The notes under the pieces were generated by a model that did no database searches, was not told the origin of the DNA, and worked only from the letters and a program-made list of their open reading frames with translations. Shown here piece by piece: positions 52,096 through 61,075 of a DNA stretch of 64,000 bases (its first letter is position 1; every line of letters begins with the position of its first letter). A program made the translations under genes and the position numbers. This DNA comes from Cohaesibacter haloalkalitolerans (GTDB lineage Bacteria > Pseudomonadota > Alphaproteobacteria > Rhizobiales > Cohaesibacteraceae): assembly GCF_003574655.1 (NCBI RefSeq), contig NZ_QNUM01000002.1:310001-374000 (forward strand), given 5' to 3'.

Positions 52096-53694
52096 TCACC
52101 CCGTGAAGCGCGGGCTCTTGCGGCAGACGAAGGTCAGTTCCGTGTTGGGCTCGGCGGAAATGTCCGAAAAGATCAGGGCGCCATCATAGGGGGCCCGGAT
52201 TTCCTCGCCCGAAGCACGGTGACCGATCACCTGCCCTTCCCTAACCTCGGCGCCGGTGATGAATTTCTCCACCAACCGGTCATCGGCATGCTCGGCCAGA
52301 ATTGCATCCATCATTTCATAGACGCGCGGCGCGGGACGGTCGGCTGGCAGGGAAAAGTTGATCATGTCGAGATGGGCAAGGCCGTTGAGAATGCACTGCC
52401 AGGCAACCTCGGCGGCGGCCGGATCGTTGTGGTTGCCACATTCCACCGTGATGCCATAGCCACCGGCAAACCGCATGTATTCGGTTGTTCCGACCCCGAG
52501 ATTGGCAGGCATGATACCGCGGTCCCCTGCCGCCTTCTTGCGGGCCTTGATGGCCTTGTCAAAGGCCTCCATCCAGCCATGCACCATCAGGCCCAGCCCC
52601 ATGGCACTGGCAAGGGCCAGTTCGGCATCCGCATGGGCGAATGGCTCCAGCGGGCCATCATTGTCAAACGGCCCGAACAGGACAAGCGGCTCACCTTCAG
52701 AGGTGAAGGAATGCAGGTCGATAAGAACATCATGGTCACGCAGAATCGGGCAGATGACATTGCAGAGACGATCCTCGAAATCCTCCGGCACGGTCTTTTC
52801 CGAGAGGTTGCGATTGAGGTTGCGCATGCCTTCGCGCTGGTTTCTGCGCCATGCGAGCGGATTCATCACCGGCACAAAGGTCACCGAACCGCGCGTCAGG
52901 CGCAGGTGCCCGGACTTGAAGGCGGCGATGGCTCGGGTGATAGCCCGGGTGCCGCAGGGCTCATTGCCATGCACGGCCCCGGTGATCAACAGCTTCGGGC
53001 CGGGACGGAGCGAACGGAACGTCACGGTTTCGAGCGTTTCCATGTCCGGTCCATCGGCCAGCAAGGGCAAAGCGAGCGCATCTTCGACGCCCACCATGTC
53101 AGCAGGCGCTATATCGATGACCATGCCCGGCTCAAGGCGGCGCGCCAGCTCGAGGAGATGCTCATGGGCAACCGCGACGCAGCCAGCCGTGCCGGAGAAA
53201 TCCTCGCGCGCCGCATGCAGAAAGATGGCACTGCCGCCACCGATCGCCGGCGTTGCATCATTCCAGCCTAGCGGCACAAAAAGATCAAACAGCCGTTCTC
53301 CCAGACGCGAAGGTGCGTCTTCGCGCATATCCAGCAAGAACCGGTTGTAAAGCCTGCCGGAAGCCTCTTCACTCCAGTTGTAGTTTGCCGGTTTTTCCTT
53401 GAAGGGAAAGGCAAATGCGCCGGGTTCATCACCAAACACAGCCCGGTCATAGAAGCCATACCGCAGAGGGAAACAGCCAATGGGGGTGCAGCCGTCGCCC
53501 TCTCGCTTCAACTGCGGGGCGACCAACCCGTTACGGCCCACCACGCAAGGCACCTGCCAATCGCCAATCGACAATGTTGCAAGATGAGGCGCTTCCGGAT
53601 CAGCGCCCGCCCGCACCCGGATCATCGGCTGGTGGAATGCGCTTTCCTCTCCATGCGCTGGGGCAGAAAGATTGCTCACGGTTTTGTCTTTCAT
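52096..53694 (-). CDS. Fusion of L,D-transpeptidase-like and AstE/aspartoacylase-like (M14) domains
   Basis: The 532-residue protein has two modules. Residues about 35-195 match YkuD-like L,D-transpeptidase domains of the short alphaproteobacterial type (E-G-D-G-x-T-P-I-G-x-F-P-L, Y-N-R, I-F-L-H and G-C-V-A-V), with the catalytic His about 160 and Cys about 172. Residues about 215-440 match AstE/aspartoacylase zinc enzymes of clan M14: H-G-N-E (H about 242, E about 245) and D-L-H-S-F (H about 328), with a catalytic Glu in V-E-C-G. Residues 450-530 form a C-terminal beta domain as in AstE. I see no signal peptide, so the location of the transpeptidase half is puzzling. It may act on a small acylated amino acid or peptide. 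It follows gudD in the opposite direction. Confidence 0.75.
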   Translation of the reverse strand: MKDKTVSNLSAPAHGEESAFHQPMIRVRAGADPEAPHLATLSIGDWQVPCVVGRNGLVAPQLKREGDGCTPIGCFPLRYGFYDRAVFGDEPGAFAFPFKEKPANYNWSEEASGRLYNRFLLDMREDAPSRLGERLFDLFVPLGWNDATPAIGGGSAIFLHAAREDFSGTAGCVAVAHEHLLELARRLEPGMVIDIAPADMVGVEDALALPLLADGPDMETLETVTFRSLRPGPKLLITGAVHGNEPCGTRAITRAIAAFKSGHLRLTRGSVTFVPVMNPLAWRRNQREGMRNLNRNLSEKTVPEDFEDRLCNVICPILRDHDVLIDLHSFTSEGEPLVLFGPFDNDGPLEPFAHADAELALASAMGLGLMVHGWMEAFDKAIKARKKAAGDRGIMPANLGVGTTEYMRFAGGYGITVECGNHNDPAAAEVAWQCILNGLAHLDMINFSLPADRPAPRVYEMMDAILAEHADDRLVEKFITGAEVREGQVIGHRASGEEIRAPYDGALIFSDISAEPNTELTFVCRKSPRFTG

Positions 53695-53908
53695 GGCTAT
53701 TGGCCTTGTTCTGGAGAGGGCATCTCACAGAATGCCCTTGACGGAGAGTGACAATCCGCCCCCTTGCCGATCCGATGGAGGCAAAGGCAACCGGACAGCC
53801 CCGATCAAAAGCACAGCGGTGCGGTGCTTGCAAGGCAGAAGGCGGTTGGGGTTCGGGTAACCTGTGCAACCCCGCCAGCAATGGTGAGGCGCAAGCCCTT
53901 GCGACAGC

Positions 53909-54874
53909 TTACTGACATTCCTGCCTTGCCCCCTTGTTGCCCAGATCGACCAGCACATCCTGTAGATTCTGACCCAATTGCTTCGGCTCCAGCCATTTGC
54001 CGCCTGTTGCGTTGGCCACGCAGGCAAGGGCTTCCTCTCCTCCAAGAGAGACGACATCGATTTCGATGTCAGGATTCTGCCGTGCAACGGCACAGGGATC
54101 GCCATCGCAAGAATCCTTGCCATCACTAACCAGAATAATGCGGCCGCCGCCATTACGCTTGACCTTCTGAATGGCCAAGTTGAGAGCCTTGGCTGCCGCA
54201 GTTGACTGATCGGCGGACAGCTGATTGATCTTCTGGATCATGCGGCCGCGCCTGTCATGGGAGTAGTTGCCCATATCCAACACGTCATCGCAGCCGGAAA
54301 AGGCGACCACTCCGATGTCAGTGTCCGGATCCAGTTGCCCGGCAACTTCAGCGACAGATTCCTTGAGGGCATCAAGCCGCTTGTGACCCGGTTTCTTTTT
54401 GAGACCTTCATAGACCAGCAAGGCGGCGCTGCCCAAAACCCCTCCTGCTGCCATGCGCTTTTCAAGTTTCGTGGCCAGAGCACTGTCGATATCCGAAGGC
54501 AATGCCATGCTGGAGGAATGATCAAGAGCCAGAACGATGTAGCCCTTGTCCTCCGGGCGCAGGCATTGCCGGGTCGGGTCGGTTACTGGTGGTGCCTCCG
54601 GCTGTGTTTCTGGCAGTTGCGCCTTGGGCGGTTCGGGCATTTCCGGTTCACAGCGGGCGGCTTCCTCTCCGTTCAACTGCATGAGGGTGTGGAGTTGCTG
54701 TTGCAGGTCATCGAGACGGCCATTGTCCGGCATTTCCTCCGCCGAGCACCAGCTGACACCATACCCCCAGAAACGGATGCCGCAGGCCTTCAGCGAGAGA
54801 TAGCCGATCACGCCGACGAGACCGGCAAATACAAGCCACAAAGTGACGAGAACCACCAAACGCATCCCTTTCAT
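53909..54874 (-). CDS. Membrane-anchored von Willebrand factor A protein (paralogue 2)
   Basis: ATG 54874 overlaps the previous stop (ATGA), with AGGGAG eight bases upstream, giving 321 residues. One membrane helix (about 6-28), a Cys-containing stretch (S-L-K-A-C-G-I-R, then V-S-W-C), a heptad repeat (L-Q-Q-Q-L-H-T-L-M-Q), a short Pro-rich linker and a VWA domain (about 110-310). The metal site D-H-S-S-S (about 118-122) is intact. It is a paralogue of the next gene upstream, without the long Gly/Ala linker. Last gene of the operon; the VWA domain is predicted periplasmic and probably binds a protein partner. Confidence 0.82.
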   Translation of the reverse strand: MKGMRLVVLVTLWLVFAGLVGVIGYLSLKACGIRFWGYGVSWCSAEEMPDNGRLDDLQQQLHTLMQLNGEEAARCEPEMPEPPKAQLPETQPEAPPVTDPTRQCLRPEDKGYIVLALDHSSSMALPSDIDSALATKLEKRMAAGGVLGSAALLVYEGLKKKPGHKRLDALKESVAEVAGQLDPDTDIGVVAFSGCDDVLDMGNYSHDRRGRMIQKINQLSADQSTAAAKALNLAIQKVKRNGGGRIILVSDGKDSCDGDPCAVARQNPDIEIDVVSLGGEEALACVANATGGKWLEPKQLGQNLQDVLVDLGNKGARQECQ

Positions 54875-56382
54875 CGGCATTGCTCCCTTGCACCATTGAG
54901 GCCCAGATCGACAAGGATCTGCTGCAAACTGCGCCCCTGCCGTGCTGGTTCCACCAAACGCCCGCCCGTTGCTTGCGCCACACAGGCAAGGGACTGCCTT
55001 CCGCCGAGCGAGATGACATCGACCTGCACCCCTGATATCCGCTGCGCAACAGCGCAAGGGTCGCCGTCGCAGGTGTCATTGCCATCGCTGACCAGAATCA
55101 CGCGCCCGCCGCGGACCCTGCCCGCCTTTTCCATCGCGACCTTGAGGGCATCGGCAGCTGGCGTGGCGGGCATGGTTTCGAGCTGGTTGATCTTGCCGAT
55201 GAGCCGATCGCGCCTTGCCTTGTCATAGTCGCCCATGTCGACAACGCCATTGCAGCCAGCAAACGTGACCACCCCGATCCTTGTCTCTTCTCCCAGCCGA
55301 CTGGCCACTTCACCGACCGAGCTTTTCAGCTCATCAAGGCGCTTACGTCCGGGGCTGGCGATATAGTCGTTGTAGGTGCGGGAAGCCTTCCATGCATCGG
55401 GACTTCCGGATTCCATCTCGGCCTCAAGGCGGATCGCCAGAGCAGGATCCATATCGAGCGGCAAGCCCATGCTCTTGGAATGATCTAGCGCCAGAACGAC
55501 ATAGTCGGTCTTCGGCTTGCCATCGGGGCATTGCGCCGATGGTGGAGGACTTGCCACACCAGAACCACCGCCAGCGCCTTTGCCACCACCACCAGAACCG
55601 GCCCCACCGCCAGTTCCACTGCCTGATCCGCCTCCCCCGCCGGCTCCGGTTTCTCCACCTGATCCACCTCCGGCACCAGCCCCTGCGCCGCCCCCGGCTC
55701 CTGAGCCATCACCTGAGCCAGCACCAGCTCCTGCACCATCGCCTGATCCAGCCCCAGAACCTGCAGCACCTTCAGCTCCGCCAGCACCGGCCATCTTATG
55801 GGGAGCCGGTTCGGGCAGCGGCATGGCTCCCTCGTCAGCGGCACCACCAGCTGCGCCACCACCTTCGGCCTTTCCTTCAGGAGAAACATCATCACCATCA
55901 ATCGCGGCCTCAATGGAAGCCCCATCGGAAGGCTCGGCAGGAGGAGCGCCAGCAGAACCGTCATCCGGTTTGCCCGATCCGATACCTGCTTCCGGGACAA
56001 TGTCAGCCGTACCGCCGCCCATTGCTCCACCAGCCCCTCCTGATCCCAAGGCAGGCAGCGAACCGGCAGGTCCAACGCGCCCCGCCCCGCCAACGGCCGA
56101 CCCGTTGGGCATGCGTTGCCCCGGGACCACATTCGCCCCCATGGCCGGAGCGGGAGAACAGCGGGCGCGCTCGGCAGCGTTCATCTGCATCAGGGTATGA
56201 AGCTGCTGTTGCAGGTCGGCAAGGCGTGCGATATCCGTCCGACCGCCCGAAGTGCACCAGCTCACTTCGAACCCCAGAATCCTGATACCGCAAGCCTTGA
56301 GAGACAGGCCTGCCAGCCCCGTGACCAGAGCCACGAAGCCCACCCACAATGCGACCACAACCGCCAGACGCGCGCCCTTCAT
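54871..56382 (-). CDS. Membrane-anchored VWA protein with long Gly/Ala-rich linker (paralogue 1)
   Basis: The 503-residue protein has the same N-terminus as its downstream paralogue: a helix at about 6-28, S-L-K-A-C-G-I-R, V-S-W-C and L-Q-Q-Q-L-H-T-L-M-Q. A linker of about 200 residues follows (80-285), of which about 196-278 is almost pure Gly, Ala and Ser. The VWA domain begins near 292 with a metal site D-H-S-K-S (about 300-304). The linker may act as a spacer, spanning the periplasm or peptidoglycan (inference). Coupled by a four-base overlap to the next gene. Confidence 0.82.
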   Translation of the reverse strand: MKGARLAVVVALWVGFVALVTGLAGLSLKACGIRILGFEVSWCTSGGRTDIARLADLQQQLHTLMQMNAAERARCSPAPAMGANVVPGQRMPNGSAVGGAGRVGPAGSLPALGSGGAGGAMGGGTADIVPEAGIGSGKPDDGSAGAPPAEPSDGASIEAAIDGDDVSPEGKAEGGGAAGGAADEGAMPLPEPAPHKMAGAGGAEGAAGSGAGSGDGAGAGAGSGDGSGAGGGAGAGAGGGSGGETGAGGGGGSGSGTGGGAGSGGGGKGAGGGSGVASPPPSAQCPDGKPKTDYVVLALDHSKSMGLPLDMDPALAIRLEAEMESGSPDAWKASRTYNDYIASPGRKRLDELKSSVGEVASRLGEETRIGVVTFAGCNGVVDMGDYDKARRDRLIGKINQLETMPATPAADALKVAMEKAGRVRGGRVILVSDGNDTCDGDPCAVAQRISGVQVDVISLGGRQSLACVAQATGGRLVEPARQGRSLQQILVDLGLNGAREQCR

Positions 56383-56392
56383 CAGATCTGAT

Positions 56393-56785
56393 CTACTGCG
56401 TTTGCATCAGGGTTTCGACCTGGCTGCGCAGAGCTGCCACTTCCGCCTCGAGCCGGGCAATCTGGTTGGCCGGACCATTGTTCGAGCGGGCGGCGGCCAG
56501 CTCGTTCTGCTTGGCGGCCAGTGCGGCTCTCACCCGGGTCAGTTCTCCCTGCTGGGCGTAGAGATTGGCCTCGGCATTGGCTTCCTGATACTGACGCTGA
56601 GCGGCGATGGACTGTAGCTGATTGGTTTGTTGCTGATAGACGCCGTTGCTGAGGTTGCTTCTGGCGCACCAGTAGTCATCAAACCGGGCGTCTCCCGTGC
56701 AGGTCGACTGGCAAGCCGCCAGCAATGGCAACAGGGCACCCAGCGCAAGGCCGGGCATGAGGGTGGTTGATCGGATCATCTTCAT
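56393..56785 (-). CDS. Small coiled-coil lipoprotein
   Basis: The 130-residue protein has a lipoprotein signal ending L-L-A-A-C (acylated Cys about 25) and then a heptad-rich coiled coil (about 48-128). Position +2 after Cys is Gln, not Asp, which favours outer-membrane sorting. It lies between the VWA pair and the glycine-zipper lipoprotein in the operon. No family recognised. It may be the partner equivalent of the TagQ lipoprotein in T6SS signalling, by position only. Confidence 0.75.
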   Translation of the reverse strand: MKMIRSTTLMPGLALGALLPLLAACQSTCTGDARFDDYWCARSNLSNGVYQQQTNQLQSIAAQRQYQEANAEANLYAQQGELTRVRAALAAKQNELAAARSNNGPANQIARLEAEVAALRSQVETLMQTQ

Positions 56786-56809
56786 GACTGCTTCTCTCGT
56801 TCACACTGG

Positions 56810-57517
56810 TTAGATGGTTACGCCGACTTCGGACGGCACCCGCGAATAGGCGGAGACCAGCGCGTCACGCTGGACGACAAGCGAGGCTTTCTGCGCCTTG
56901 AGTTCCTCGATCTGCTTGGTGACCTGCATGCCGTTCTTGGCCGCGCCTTCAAGGTCCTTGATGTCGCGATCGGCATTGGAGATCTGGCCGTTGACAATCT
57001 TGACGTTGCTCTGGGCGCTGGCCATCTGGGCGCGATAGGCCGTTGCATCAAGCTGCCCCGCGCTCAACATGCCGTTCAGCCGTTCAATCTCGGCCTGTTC
57101 CTCGGCCACAAGCTGGCTGGTATAGCTCGCCATGCTCTTGTAGGTGGCGATATTCTTTTCGGCGTTGGCGATGATCGATTTGAGCTGCCCCTGCTCGGCG
57201 GCCTGGGCTCCGGCCTGCTGGTTGACCCGATTGGCATCGGCTGCCCCAAGCGCACCGCCACCGATGGCACCGATGAGCGCACCTTTTGCCATCGAACGTT
57301 CGTCACCACCGAGCAGCAGCCCCAGACCGCCACCCACGATGGCACCGACAGCAGCTCCCGTAGCGATGCCCTGAACGATGCGCACATTCTCGGTTTCCTT
57401 CTGGCGCATTGCCATCTCGGTCGGGCTGAGGGTGCCGGTCGGCTGCTGGGTTGTCACGCAACCGGAAAGGGCGAGGGAGACGGCCAAGGCCGTGATGACG
57501 GTGAGTTTCTGCGACAT
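56810..57517 (-). CDS. Lipoprotein with glycine-zipper segment and coiled coil
   Basis: The 235-residue protein has a lipobox L-S-G-C (Cys about 20). A glycine-zipper segment (about 50-90, G-A-A-V-G-A-I-V-G-G-G-L-G-L and G-A-L-I-G-A-I-G-G-G) suggests membrane insertion or oligomerisation. A long helical, heptad-like C-terminal part (about 105-230) follows. Proteins with this layout occur next to SUMF1-domain and ABC genes in T6SS-related loci, where TagQ is an outer-membrane lipoprotein. Exact role unknown. Confidence 0.78.
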   Translation of the reverse strand: MSQKLTVITALAVSLALSGCVTTQQPTGTLSPTEMAMRQKETENVRIVQGIATGAAVGAIVGGGLGLLLGGDERSMAKGALIGAIGGGALGAADANRVNQQAGAQAAEQGQLKSIIANAEKNIATYKSMASYTSQLVAEEQAEIERLNGMLSAGQLDATAYRAQMASAQSNVKIVNGQISNADRDIKDLEGAAKNGMQVTKQIEELKAQKASLVVQRDALVSAYSRVPSEVGVTI

Positions 57518-57559
57518 GTCAATTGGTATCCTCTGGAAATTGAATAGATGGAATGGGTG

Positions 57560-59155
57560 TCAATCGATCGAGGCCGTGGGGATCTCGTCGAGAAAATGCA
57601 GCACGCTCTGCCGACTTCTGGACTGGCGGAATTTTGCGACCGAGTTTTCGAGCACTTCGACAAAGCGGACCATATCCGTATCGTGGCGCTGGGACAGGGC
57701 CTGCCTGACCACACCGGCCTGTGTCTGCAGCTCCTGCTGGCCAGCATCGGCAAGCGACTCCACCGTCTCGTAATAGGCATTGGCGATCAGCGAGAAATGG
57801 TTGAATTCCGCCTCGATCCGTGGGGCATAGAATTCCGGATGGGTGTTGGTCTGCCTGGCCTGCTGATAGGCGGCCTTGAATTTCTTGATCGCCCGGGCAG
57901 AGAGGAACACTTCCATGGCCTGAAGGCCGCCATTGGAGAGCGTGACCCGCATGGTGCGGGCCTCTAGTTCGTTGCGGCGGGCAAACTCATCCTGAAGCTG
58001 GCCCTGCAAGTCGCGAATTCTGGTCTGCAACTCGGTGTTCTGGACCTGATTGGCGACGGCCGCCATCTGCTGTAATGGCTGTTCGTCCAGCGGTCCTTCC
58101 ACCTGCCTCTGGGTTTCTTCAAAGGCCGTTTCGAGCCGGGGAACCTCGGATACATCGCGCGGCAGCGACGAGGTGCTGACGGCAATCCGGAAGCCCATCG
58201 TGCGGCGCTTGAATTCCCCGCCCAGTTGCGCGTCAAAGAAGGGATATTCATCCCGCCGCGCCGAGTTGATGAGATCCGGGCTGTCAAGGAAGGAGCCACC
58301 ACGGGCGACGAAGCCGCCGATGGCCCCATGCAGCCGGTCGGAGCGGGTCATGCGGAAGGAATCCTGCACGATCTCGGCGGCGTTGCCATAGACATCGTAG
58401 AGGCCGAGCGGATTGGGCTTCTTCTTGCCGACCGGTTTGGCCTTGCCTGCCGATGACATGGCGCCGTTATACCAGGCGTAGTCGTCAATCGTGCCATCGC
58501 TGAAGAACATCGGCTCGTTGCGTTGCGCAGGCGGCACCGCGCTGCCGCCGCGGGCGGCGAATTCCCATTCCACCTCGGAGGGCAGCCGAACAAAGCCGTT
58601 GGCAGCGCCGATCTGCGACAGGGTGGCCATCATGGACGAGGCATTGCCATAAATCCAGGCATTGAGCTTGCGCGTGAAGTCGATCGCGTCATACCAGCTG
58701 ACATCGGTAACGGGAACATTCATCTTGCGCGACATGCGCGCCGGGCAGGCTTCCGGTCCCTTCATCACCGCATCATACTGGCCCTGGGTGACCTCATAGG
58801 CGCCGATCAGATAGTAGCGCTCGTGGGTCTCGTCATCGACGAGGGTGCCGGAGATGTATTCGTGATGGTTTTCCTCGATATAGCCTCTGGTCCGGCCCGC
58901 ATCGCGACCAATCTGGATGCGCTGGTCACTGAGTGGCCCCATCGGCGACTGGGGATCCTCGGTGATGGTCACCACCTTCTTGAGGGCGATCTTGCCGCCA
59001 CAGGGAATGGGCAGTAGCAGGACATCGGGGTCGCCCGCCGGGTTGTAATAGTCGGCGTCCCATGCCTGCTCGGCAAGGACTGCACCGGGGGAGAGGCAGA
59101 ATAGCGAAGCACCAACGACAAACGGGCCAAGGGCACGAAACAGGCTAATAGTCAC
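57560..59155 (-). CDS. SUMF1-domain (FGE-like) secreted protein, TagR-like
   Basis: The 531-residue protein has a Sec signal peptide (cleavage near L-A, about residue 28). A SUMF1/formylglycine-generating-enzyme-like domain (about 90-340) has W-Y-D-A-I-D-F-T-R-K-L-N, R-L-P-S-E-V-E-W-E-F-A-A-R-G-G, L-Y-D-V-Y-G-N-A-A-E and R-G-G-S-F. The catalytic Cys pair of true FGE is missing after R-G-G-S-F, so it should not oxidise cysteines. A coiled-coil tail (about 355-500) follows. In Pseudomonas TagR, a SUMF1 protein of this kind regulates the kinase PpkA. Overlaps the start of the permease gene by eleven bases. Confidence 0.8.
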   Translation of the reverse strand: MTISLFRALGPFVVGASLFCLSPGAVLAEQAWDADYYNPAGDPDVLLLPIPCGGKIALKKVVTITEDPQSPMGPLSDQRIQIGRDAGRTRGYIEENHHEYISGTLVDDETHERYYLIGAYEVTQGQYDAVMKGPEACPARMSRKMNVPVTDVSWYDAIDFTRKLNAWIYGNASSMMATLSQIGAANGFVRLPSEVEWEFAARGGSAVPPAQRNEPMFFSDGTIDDYAWYNGAMSSAGKAKPVGKKKPNPLGLYDVYGNAAEIVQDSFRMTRSDRLHGAIGGFVARGGSFLDSPDLINSARRDEYPFFDAQLGGEFKRRTMGFRIAVSTSSLPRDVSEVPRLETAFEETQRQVEGPLDEQPLQQMAAVANQVQNTELQTRIRDLQGQLQDEFARRNELEARTMRVTLSNGGLQAMEVFLSARAIKKFKAAYQQARQTNTHPEFYAPRIEAEFNHFSLIANAYYETVESLADAGQQELQTQAGVVRQALSQRHDTDMVRFVEVLENSVAKFRQSRSRQSVLHFLDEIPTASID

Positions 59156-60335
59156 GGAACAGGTCTCCCGGGCGAATATGAGTTGACTTCAAGGCGACAA
59201 AAGATGCGAGCATGAGCTGCAGCAGAAAGGCTCCGGCGTTGATCAGCGCAACATGGCGGGGTGGCAGAGCAAAGATGGCCGTCAGATTGCCGTAGACGCC
59301 CTCAAACTGCAGGTTGCCAAGCCGAACCATCAGCAGGGTCATCAGGTCGGCCAGCACAATCCCGCCCAGCGCATTGAAAAGGCCGATGAAGACAAAGAAC
59401 ATGGCAACCCCGAGCACGCCCTGCCCCATCAGCCCCAGCAGAGCGACATGATGTCTGAGGCGCTCCAGCTGGGCCACCATGCCCGACCAGACCGCCAGGG
59501 CAAGGCCGACGAACAGCACCAACCCGATGGCCAGCACGATGCCGCTCAGAATCCTGTCGAGCCGCTCGATCGCCTCGATCCGGGCGGCATTGCTCTGCAC
59601 CGAAAAGCCAAGATCGGTCATCGCTCGTGCAAGTCCCGCGACATGTTCGATCCGGTCGGCATAGAGCCGCAGACCGGAGTAGACATCCGGGCGCTCGGCC
59701 AGCGGTCGGCCTTGCTTGCCGCGATCGGGCAGCGCAAAACCGTCAATGAAGGCCTCGACCTCCTGAATGACCGAGGGTGCGATCAGCGCCCATTGGCCGA
59801 CGACGCTTTCGGAAGAGACAATGCCGGTGATGGTGAGGGGGATGCGCAGCACTTCCCTTTGCTGCTTGCGATTGGTCGAAATCTCGAAGGCATCGCCGAT
59901 TTTCCGCCCGAGTTTATCGGCCAGATCCCGCGTGATGATGGCCTCACCAGCCTCAGACGGCATTTGGCCCTTGTCGAGCAGCGGGTCCCCCGCCCCGGTC
60001 GGCAGCAGGGAAACCGGCGTCCGGTCACGGCCATTGTCGTGGCTGGCAAAGGCGCGAGAGGCCAGAAAGCGGGCGGTCGGCAGCACGAAGCCAACGCCGT
60101 CCAGTGCCTCGATTTCCGCCAGTTTCTGCGGCGTCAGAACATAGTCGCCCTTCACCCGGATTTCGAGGCTGGCGGGCGAATTTCGCAGCTCGTCAAGCAT
60201 CGACTGGATGAAGCCAACCTTCATGCTCCACAGCAACATGGTGGGCACCAACACGGATATCAGCGCGATCATCGCCGCGATATTGGGCTTGGGCGCGCGC
60301 ATGATGCTCTTCATGGCCAGATCGAGTGCTATCAT
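59145..60335 (-). CDS. ABC transporter permease of the FtsX/MacB/LolE type, TagS-like
   Basis: ATG 60335 overlaps the ATPase stop codon (ATGA), giving 396 residues. A first helix (about 20-40), a periplasmic domain (about 45-255) and three more helices (about 265-390) match the FtsX-like permease layout. Members move lipoproteins or transmit signals across the membrane. With the ATPase (60332-61075) and SUMF1 protein it resembles TagST of the T6SS phosphorylation pathway. Confidence 0.82.
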   Translation of the reverse strand: MIALDLAMKSIMRAPKPNIAAMIALISVLVPTMLLWSMKVGFIQSMLDELRNSPASLEIRVKGDYVLTPQKLAEIEALDGVGFVLPTARFLASRAFASHDNGRDRTPVSLLPTGAGDPLLDKGQMPSEAGEAIITRDLADKLGRKIGDAFEISTNRKQQREVLRIPLTITGIVSSESVVGQWALIAPSVIQEVEAFIDGFALPDRGKQGRPLAERPDVYSGLRLYADRIEHVAGLARAMTDLGFSVQSNAARIEAIERLDRILSGIVLAIGLVLFVGLALAVWSGMVAQLERLRHHVALLGLMGQGVLGVAMFFVFIGLFNALGGIVLADLMTLLMVRLGNLQFEGVYGNLTAIFALPPRHVALINAGAFLLQLMLASFVALKSTHIRPGDLFRDY

Positions 60336-61075
60336 TGCCTGCCCTTGCCCCCATTCTTCTCCGAGCGGGGTAACAGCGTCGCGCATATGGTACTGTTTGC
60401 CTGGGTGCTGGTGCTGATCTCGTAGAAGTCGAACCCGAAGGCCTCGGCCAGTTGCCAGTCGTGGGTGATCATGATGAGGACCGCTCCGGTGCTCTCAGCC
60501 GCCCAGATGATGGTCTCGATGCAGTCTCGCGCCGTTTTGGGATCAAGCGCACCGGTTGGCTCATCGCAGAGGATGATCGAGGGGTGATGGGACAGCGAGC
60601 GGGCGATCGCAGCCCGCTGCCGCTGCCCGACCGAGATTTCCGACGGCAGGGCGTCGGCGATCATGGCGATCCCCAGCCGCTCCAGCAGCTGGTGGACAAA
60701 GGGGGTGTCGGGGCGGTCGGAAATGCGTTGTTGCAGCAGCACATTTTCCCGCACCGACAGAAAGGGAAAAAGCGGGCTCTTCTGCATGACATACCCAAAG
60801 TGGCTGGCACGCAGTCTGGCACTGCGGCGGCGGTTGCCGGACACGACACCGAGGTTGTGGACCATATCGCCCACCCTGAGTTGGAAGCGGTCGCAGGACG
60901 TGGGGCGACTGGCCATGGCGAAGATGTCCATGGCTGTCGTCTTGCCGGAGCCAGTGGTGCCGACGACGGCGATCTTCTCGCCGCCCCGCGCCTGAAAGGC
61001 CGGGATGGAGAGCTCGAATGCCCGGTCGGTATCCCTCAGTTCCTTGCGCATCCCGCGAACGTCCAGTTCGATCAT
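60332..61075 (-). CDS. ABC transporter ATPase of the LolD/MacB class, TagT-like
   Basis: The 247-residue cytosolic ATPase has Walker A G-T-T-G-S-G-K-T-T (about 38-46), a Q-loop region, signature I-S-V-G-Q-R-Q-R-A-A (a variant of L-S-G-G-Q) and Walker B I-I-L-C-D-E-P-T-G-A-L-D, then the H-loop T-H-D. Starts with a four-base overlap with the VWA gene. Pairs with the permease at 59.1-60.3 kb. Confidence 0.9.
   Translation of the reverse strand: MIELDVRGMRKELRDTDRAFELSIPAFQARGGEKIAVVGTTGSGKTTAMDIFAMASRPTSCDRFQLRVGDMVHNLGVVSGNRRRSARLRASHFGYVMQKSPLFPFLSVRENVLLQQRISDRPDTPFVHQLLERLGIAMIADALPSEISVGQRQRAAIARSLSHHPSIILCDEPTGALDPKTARDCIETIIWAAESTGAVLIMITHDWQLAEAFGFDFYEISTSTQANSTICATLLPRSEKNGGKGRQ

Noticed and set aside
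55281-56285. Proline-rich frames on the plus strand opposite the VWA linker
   Set aside because: They are the reverse complement of the Gly/Ala/Ser-coding stretch, so Pro-rich composition is expected by chance.
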